Shown: positions 60,439-64,000 of the stretch, one piece after another
Position numbering within the stretch: position 1 is the stretch's first letter
How the letters are laid out: each line of letters begins with the position of its first letter
Source of the DNA: Tichowtungia sp964398915
GTDB lineage: Bacteria > Verrucomicrobiota > Kiritimatiellia > Kiritimatiellales > Tichowtungiaceae
Assembly (NCBI GenBank): GCA_964398915.1
Contig: CAYNOR010000001.1
Coordinates: 124,001-188,000, forward strand
DNA: 64,000 nt
Direction of reading: 5' to 3'
Notes under the pieces: model-generated
Told to the model about the DNA's origin: nothing
What the model saw: the letters and a program-made list of their open reading frames with translations, nothing else
The model's database searches: none
Position numbers and translations under genes: made by a program

Positions 60439-63011
60439 AATTCCACCGCCTTTTTGCGGAAGCGCATACGAATCAGTTCGGCGACGGTGTTGAGAATAAA
60501 GGTCAGCACAAAGAGAACCAGCGCGGCAAGAAACAGCGTGCGGTAGTGAGTGCTGTTGCGCACCGCTTCCGGCAGTTCAACGGCGATATTGGCCGAAAGC
60601 GTGCGGAATCCGTTAAAGATGTTCCACTCCATCACCGGCGTATTTCCGGCGGCCATCAGCACAATCATCGTTTCGCCGACGGCACGGCCAAGACCGATCA
60701 TAATCGCGGAGAAAAGTCCGCTCATCGCCGTGGGAATCACAATGCGTACAGCCGTCTGCCACGGTGTCGCCCCTGCCCCGAGCGAAGCCGAGCGCAGATG
60801 ATCCGGAACCGAGGAAAGCGCATCTTCTGAAATCGTGTAAATAATAGGAATAATGGCGAAGCCCATGACAAAGCCGACGACCAGCGCGTTGCGCTGAACG
60901 TAGGTTCCAAGCAGCCCGCCGCGCGGATCAAAGCCCATAGTCTGCAACAGCATAGCCGCAACAATCGCCAGCACCAGCGCGGCGGCCAGGCCGGCCAGAA
61001 ATTTCAACAGGTCAAACAGCGCACAATGAATTCGCGACCAGTTCATGGAGAACGAGCGGAGATACGGATCTACCGCGACGCTGAACAGCCATGCGACCAG
61101 CAGGCAGGCCGCAGGCAGGAGTAGAAGCACCCAGCCGCCGAACGCCTGACCGATCTGTCCGTCGAGCCAGCGCATGACATCGCCCTCGAAGCAGATTTTT
61201 TCAATCCAAGGACTGACGGCCCGCGCCATACCCAGTCCGCAAGGAACCGCTAGCAGCATAAAAATCAGGCGGAAGCGGGCCAGCCGGAGTGTCCAGCCTT
61301 GAGGAAGGAGCTGCCAGACATAAGCACCGAACAGAAAAGCCGCCGGGACCGTAATGAAAACCGTCATGAACACCGTGAGCATACTGGCGACAATCGGCGC
61401 AAGCACCAGCGCGGCGATAAAGCCCAGCACCACGCTCGGCAGTCCGGCCATCATTTCGACGGCGGGCTTAATATGCAGTTTTGCACGCGGCGAAAGAAAC
61501 TCGCTGGTGAAAATAGCGGCCAGCAGTGCGACCGGTACGCCGAACATCATGGAAAAAAGCGTCGCTTTGAGCGTGCCGAAAATCAGCGGCATCAACCCGA
61601 ACTTCGGTTCAAAGTCGTCGGTGCCGGAAGAGGATTGCCAGACATGCTCCGGCTTGGCGGCGCTTTCATACCAGACCGGCAGGAACAGCGCGGCAGGAGT
61701 CACTTCGGGGTGCCGCGGATCGATTTTCCATTGCACCAGATGTTTTGGCGTCAACGCCAGCAGTCCGTCATCTTTAGGGGCCAGCGCCAGCATCTGTATT
61801 GCAGCGCCGCCAGTGGATAAATGAGCGAGCTGTTTCTGGCTGGTCACATGGAACAGATCGACCGTGCCGTCCTCGTAGCCGGCGGCAATCATGCGAATGC
61901 GTGCCGATGAAGCCAGCGCGGTGACCTTTGCCGGGCCTTGAAATGTATGCGCCTCTGTTAAAAAGGTTTGCGACGGATTATTGGGAGAGAAAGCTGGAAA
62001 CCAGGCCTGAATTCGACCGGATGAGTCACCCGCCAGCAGTGTGGAACGACCCAGCAACAGCTGAACCGTCGTCAGTGTAGCGCCTGATTCACGAACCAGA
62101 TTGACCCGTTCAATCAGCGAAGGTTTTGAAAAATCGCGGGTATCGAAACGGAGCAATGTACCATCCCGCCAGACGACACAAACCGTGTCGCCCAGACCGG
62201 ACAGAAAAACCCATGCGGGCGGATCGCGGTGTTCTTTGGCGCTGTACGGAATCACCGCAGCGTTGCGGCGGATCGTTACCTTGCCGGTCATGATATTTTC
62301 GCGGCGGGTGAACCGCAGCAGGGAAAGCGTTCCCTCGTCATTCAGCATCACAGACATCTGTCCAGACGGACTGTTGATCTGATCCAGAAGCCGGACGGCG
62401 GAAGAGGTTTCGCCGGGAACCGGTTCGTCAAAAACAGCGGCGAGTCTGACGGAACGGAACTGCTGGGCGGAAATACGTTGAATCAGCGTGCCGTTCCATT
62501 CGCCGGTCTTATTGTCAGCAAGAGCCTGCAAGTCCGGCGGCAGATCTTTCGCGTCAACATACGAGGTAAGAAAGCTGATCCGGCCCATCTGGATGGAGCC
62601 ATCGGCGAAGCCGCAAAGCACTTCAGCGGTTTCGGTATCCTGCGTGAAGGCGGTCAGCGCAGAGTTGGTAAACAGAAGCTGTTCGGAAAGCACGGCGCCG
62701 GTATCGAGACGTGTGCAGACCAGACGTCCGTCGGCATACAAAACACGGTTCATCAGTCCGTATTCGTCGGACTGAATCGAGAGCGGCTGTGCGCTGTCAG
62801 CGGCGGGACGGTTCAGCGTTTGGCTGCCGTCAATCCGTGCCGGACGGAACAGCGGAACGGTGACATAGAGCAGGTAGAAAAAAACGGTGGAGACGGCGAG
62901 GATGGTGCCGATTCCACCAACGGTGATCAGTGACTTAGACAAACGGTCGGACAGCCGCACACTCCAGTGTGTTTTTTTTCTCCGCGCCCGACCTGTAAAA
63001 CTTTTTGTCAT
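60435..63011 (-). CDS. pstC: phosphate ABC transporter permease with large extracytoplasmic domain
   Basis: 858 residues, far longer than E. coli PstC. TM1 (~29-50) is followed by ~400 residues outside the membrane that show repeated short beta patterns (VLCGFADGSIQMGRI, VVWRDGTLLRFDT, LAGDSSGRIQAWFP, AAGYEDGTVDLFHV), suggesting a WD40/PQQ-like propeller, then the permease part with SSVPDHLRSASLGAGATPWQ. The propeller assignment is from repeat spacing only. It lies downstream of pstS behind a hairpin. Confidence 0.92.
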   Translation of the reverse strand: MTKSFTGRARRKKTHWSVRLSDRLSKSLITVGGIGTILAVSTVFFYLLYVTVPLFRPARIDGSQTLNRPAADSAQPLSIQSDEYGLMNRVLYADGRLVCTRLDTGAVLSEQLLFTNSALTAFTQDTETAEVLCGFADGSIQMGRISFLTSYVDAKDLPPDLQALADNKTGEWNGTLIQRISAQQFRSVRLAAVFDEPVPGETSSAVRLLDQINSPSGQMSVMLNDEGTLSLLRFTRRENIMTGKVTIRRNAAVIPYSAKEHRDPPAWVFLSGLGDTVCVVWRDGTLLRFDTRDFSKPSLIERVNLVRESGATLTTVQLLLGRSTLLAGDSSGRIQAWFPAFSPNNPSQTFLTEAHTFQGPAKVTALASSARIRMIAAGYEDGTVDLFHVTSQKQLAHLSTGGAAIQMLALAPKDDGLLALTPKHLVQWKIDPRHPEVTPAALFLPVWYESAAKPEHVWQSSSGTDDFEPKFGLMPLIFGTLKATLFSMMFGVPVALLAAIFTSEFLSPRAKLHIKPAVEMMAGLPSVVLGFIAALVLAPIVASMLTVFMTVFITVPAAFLFGAYVWQLLPQGWTLRLARFRLIFMLLAVPCGLGMARAVSPWIEKICFEGDVMRWLDGQIGQAFGGWVLLLLPAACLLVAWLFSVAVDPYLRSFSMNWSRIHCALFDLLKFLAGLAAALVLAIVAAMLLQTMGFDPRGGLLGTYVQRNALVVGFVMGFAIIPIIYTISEDALSSVPDHLRSASLGAGATPWQTAVRIVIPTAMSGLFSAIMIGLGRAVGETMIVLMAAGNTPVMEWNIFNGFRTLSANIAVELPEAVRNSTHYRTLFLAALVLFVLTFILNTVAELIRMRFRKKAVEL

Positions 63012-63048
63012 TTAAAATTAAAAAGACGGCGGTCCTTCCGGACCGCCG
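63012..63048 (-). terminator. hairpin between pstS and pstC
   Basis: CGGCGGTCC/GGACCGCCG (63027-63048) with a 4-base loop, then TCTTTTTAATTTTAA on the minus strand. It probably stops most transcripts after pstS so that binding protein is made in excess over permease. Confidence 0.85.
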
Positions 63049-63064
63049 GCCTGTTCCTTCCAGA

Positions 63065-64000
63065 TTAAAATCCAGCTTTGATTCCGACCGAATCCAGCGT
63101 CTTGCGGGCGATGTTGGCGGTCACCGGGAAATACCCGTCTTTGACCACATCCGTCTGCCCCTGCTTGCTGAAGATATATTTGATGAACTCGCGACGGAGC
63201 GGATCCATCTCGCTGCCGGGTTTGAAGTTCACGTAGAGATACAAGTAGCGGGCCAGCGGATATTCGCCGCTGTAGGCGTTTTCAGGAGTCGGTTCGACCG
63301 GATTAGAAAATGCGTCCTGAGCCAGCGGAAGCGCGCGCACATCGGCGGTTTTGTAGCCGATACCGCTGTAACCGATACCGCCTTTATCCGTAGCAACCCC
63401 CTGCACCACGGCGGAGCTGCCCGGCTGTTCCTTCACAGAATCCTTGTAGTCGCCTTTTCCAAGCGCATGCTCCTTGAAATATCCGTAGGTTCCGGAGGCT
63501 GCGTTACGGCCGTAGAGACTGACCGGCAGATTGGCCCAGTCGCCTTTCAGCCCAAGCTGTCCCCAGCCAGTGATATCTTCGGCGTTACCGCGCTTGCGGG
63601 TCTTTGAGAAAATCGCATCCACCTGTGTCAGCGACATGGCTTTGATCGGATTGTCCTTGTGAACATAGACAGCCAGCATGTCGATACTGGTCGGCAGTTC
63701 GGTCGGTTTATAGCCGAACTTCGCGGCGAAGCTGTCCATTTCCTGCTGCTTCATCGAGCGGCTCATCGGGCCGAAGGTCGCGGTGCCTTCGATCAGCGCC
63801 GGCGGCGCGGTCGAGGAGCCCTTACCTTCAATTTCGACCTGCACATTCGGGTACATTTTTTTGAACCCTTCCGCCCAGAGCGCCATCATGTTGTTCATGG
63901 TGTCCGAGCCGATGCTCTTGATCGTACCTGAAATTCCCTGCACCGGTTTATAATCCGGAAGACCGGCATCCACTGACATCTGGGCCTGCGCTGTGATCAC
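63065..64000 (-). CDS. pstS: phosphate-binding protein (5' end outside the window)
   Basis: At least 311 residues; the gene continues beyond the right edge, so the signal peptide is missing. Visible are GTIKSIGSDTMNNMMALWAE (a PstS-type phosphate loop), GKGSSTAPPALIEGTATFGP, GRNAASGTYGYFKEHALGKG and DKGGIGYSGIGYKT, typical of periplasmic PstS. It delivers phosphate to the PstCAB permease. The first codon shown at 64000 is not the true start. Confidence 0.94.
   Translation of the reverse strand: MITAQAQMSVDAGLPDYKPVQGISGTIKSIGSDTMNNMMALWAEGFKKMYPNVQVEIEGKGSSTAPPALIEGTATFGPMSRSMKQQEMDSFAAKFGYKPTELPTSIDMLAVYVHKDNPIKAMSLTQVDAIFSKTRKRGNAEDITGWGQLGLKGDWANLPVSLYGRNAASGTYGYFKEHALGKGDYKDSVKEQPGSSAVVQGVATDKGGIGYSGIGYKTADVRALPLAQDAFSNPVEPTPENAYSGEYPLARYLYLYVNFKPGSEMDPLRREFIKYIFSKQGQTDVVKDGYFPVTANIARKTLDSVGIKAGF

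Overview
The window is 64 kb of densely coded bacterial chromosome. The gene content suggests an anaerobic or fermentative bacterium, possibly of the PVC group (Kiritimatiellota/Verrucomicrobiota-like). That placement is an inference from a trimeric [FeFe]-hydrogenase with its maturases, phosphate-regulon architecture and repeat style; no rRNA gene is present to test it.

Layout. 0-20 kb: tRNA-Pro, an rRNA methyltransferase of the SpoU type, an apparently exported DnaQ-like exonuclease, murB, two flavoproteins (COG2509 and YhiN types), a SulP transporter, an acetate transporter, several lipoproteins, a membrane HExxH protein preceded by an unlisted 55-residue membrane protein, a two-repeat B-lectin protein, a B12-type radical SAM protein, ilvN/ilvB, a GT5 glycogen synthase and endonuclease IV. 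21-26.8 kb: a defence island with a three-gene restriction system (split methyltransferases plus a GIY-YIG/helicase protein) and a PIN toxin pair. 26.8-40.7 kb: a complete [FeFe]-hydrogenase locus. Regulators (Rex, two DRTGG proteins, a CBS-ATPase protein, a PHP protein) run leftward. The structural genes (HndA/HndB/HydB/HydA types), a TM1266-type regulator, an aspartase-like lyase and hydF-hydG-hydE run rightward. A Rex-like operator lies between them. 41-47.7 kb: RNase P RNA, a zinc-ribbon coiled-coil protein, pyrE, a CheY-like protein and a riboflavin operon (ribBA-ribH-nusB-ribD-ribE) behind an FMN riboswitch with a terminator. 47.7-54.3 kb: a CheB-CheR-PAS fusion and PAS partner, a HigBA pair, radC and a Tat-exported superoxide dismutase. 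54.3-64 kb: a phosphate regulon (pstS-pstC-pstA-pstB-phoU-phoB-phoR) ending in a stand-alone NFACT-R gene. pstS runs off the right edge.

The most unusual content is not a gene. Two superimposed repeat systems pervade the window. One is a 19-bp dyad, TTTTCCA-N5-TGGAAAA, whose 10-base core occurs exactly at least 19 times, mostly inside conserved genes in several reading frames. The other is a set of short degenerate tandem arrays with rigid 7-, 8- or 9-bp phase and unrelated unit sequences. These arrays fill intergenic spacers, often as inverted pairs. They supply start and stop codons, sit in protein linkers (COG2509 protein, aspartase, RibD, HydF, CheB-CheR) and even occupy a variable region of RNase P RNA. 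Larger palindromic REP-like elements are also present, some inside genes.
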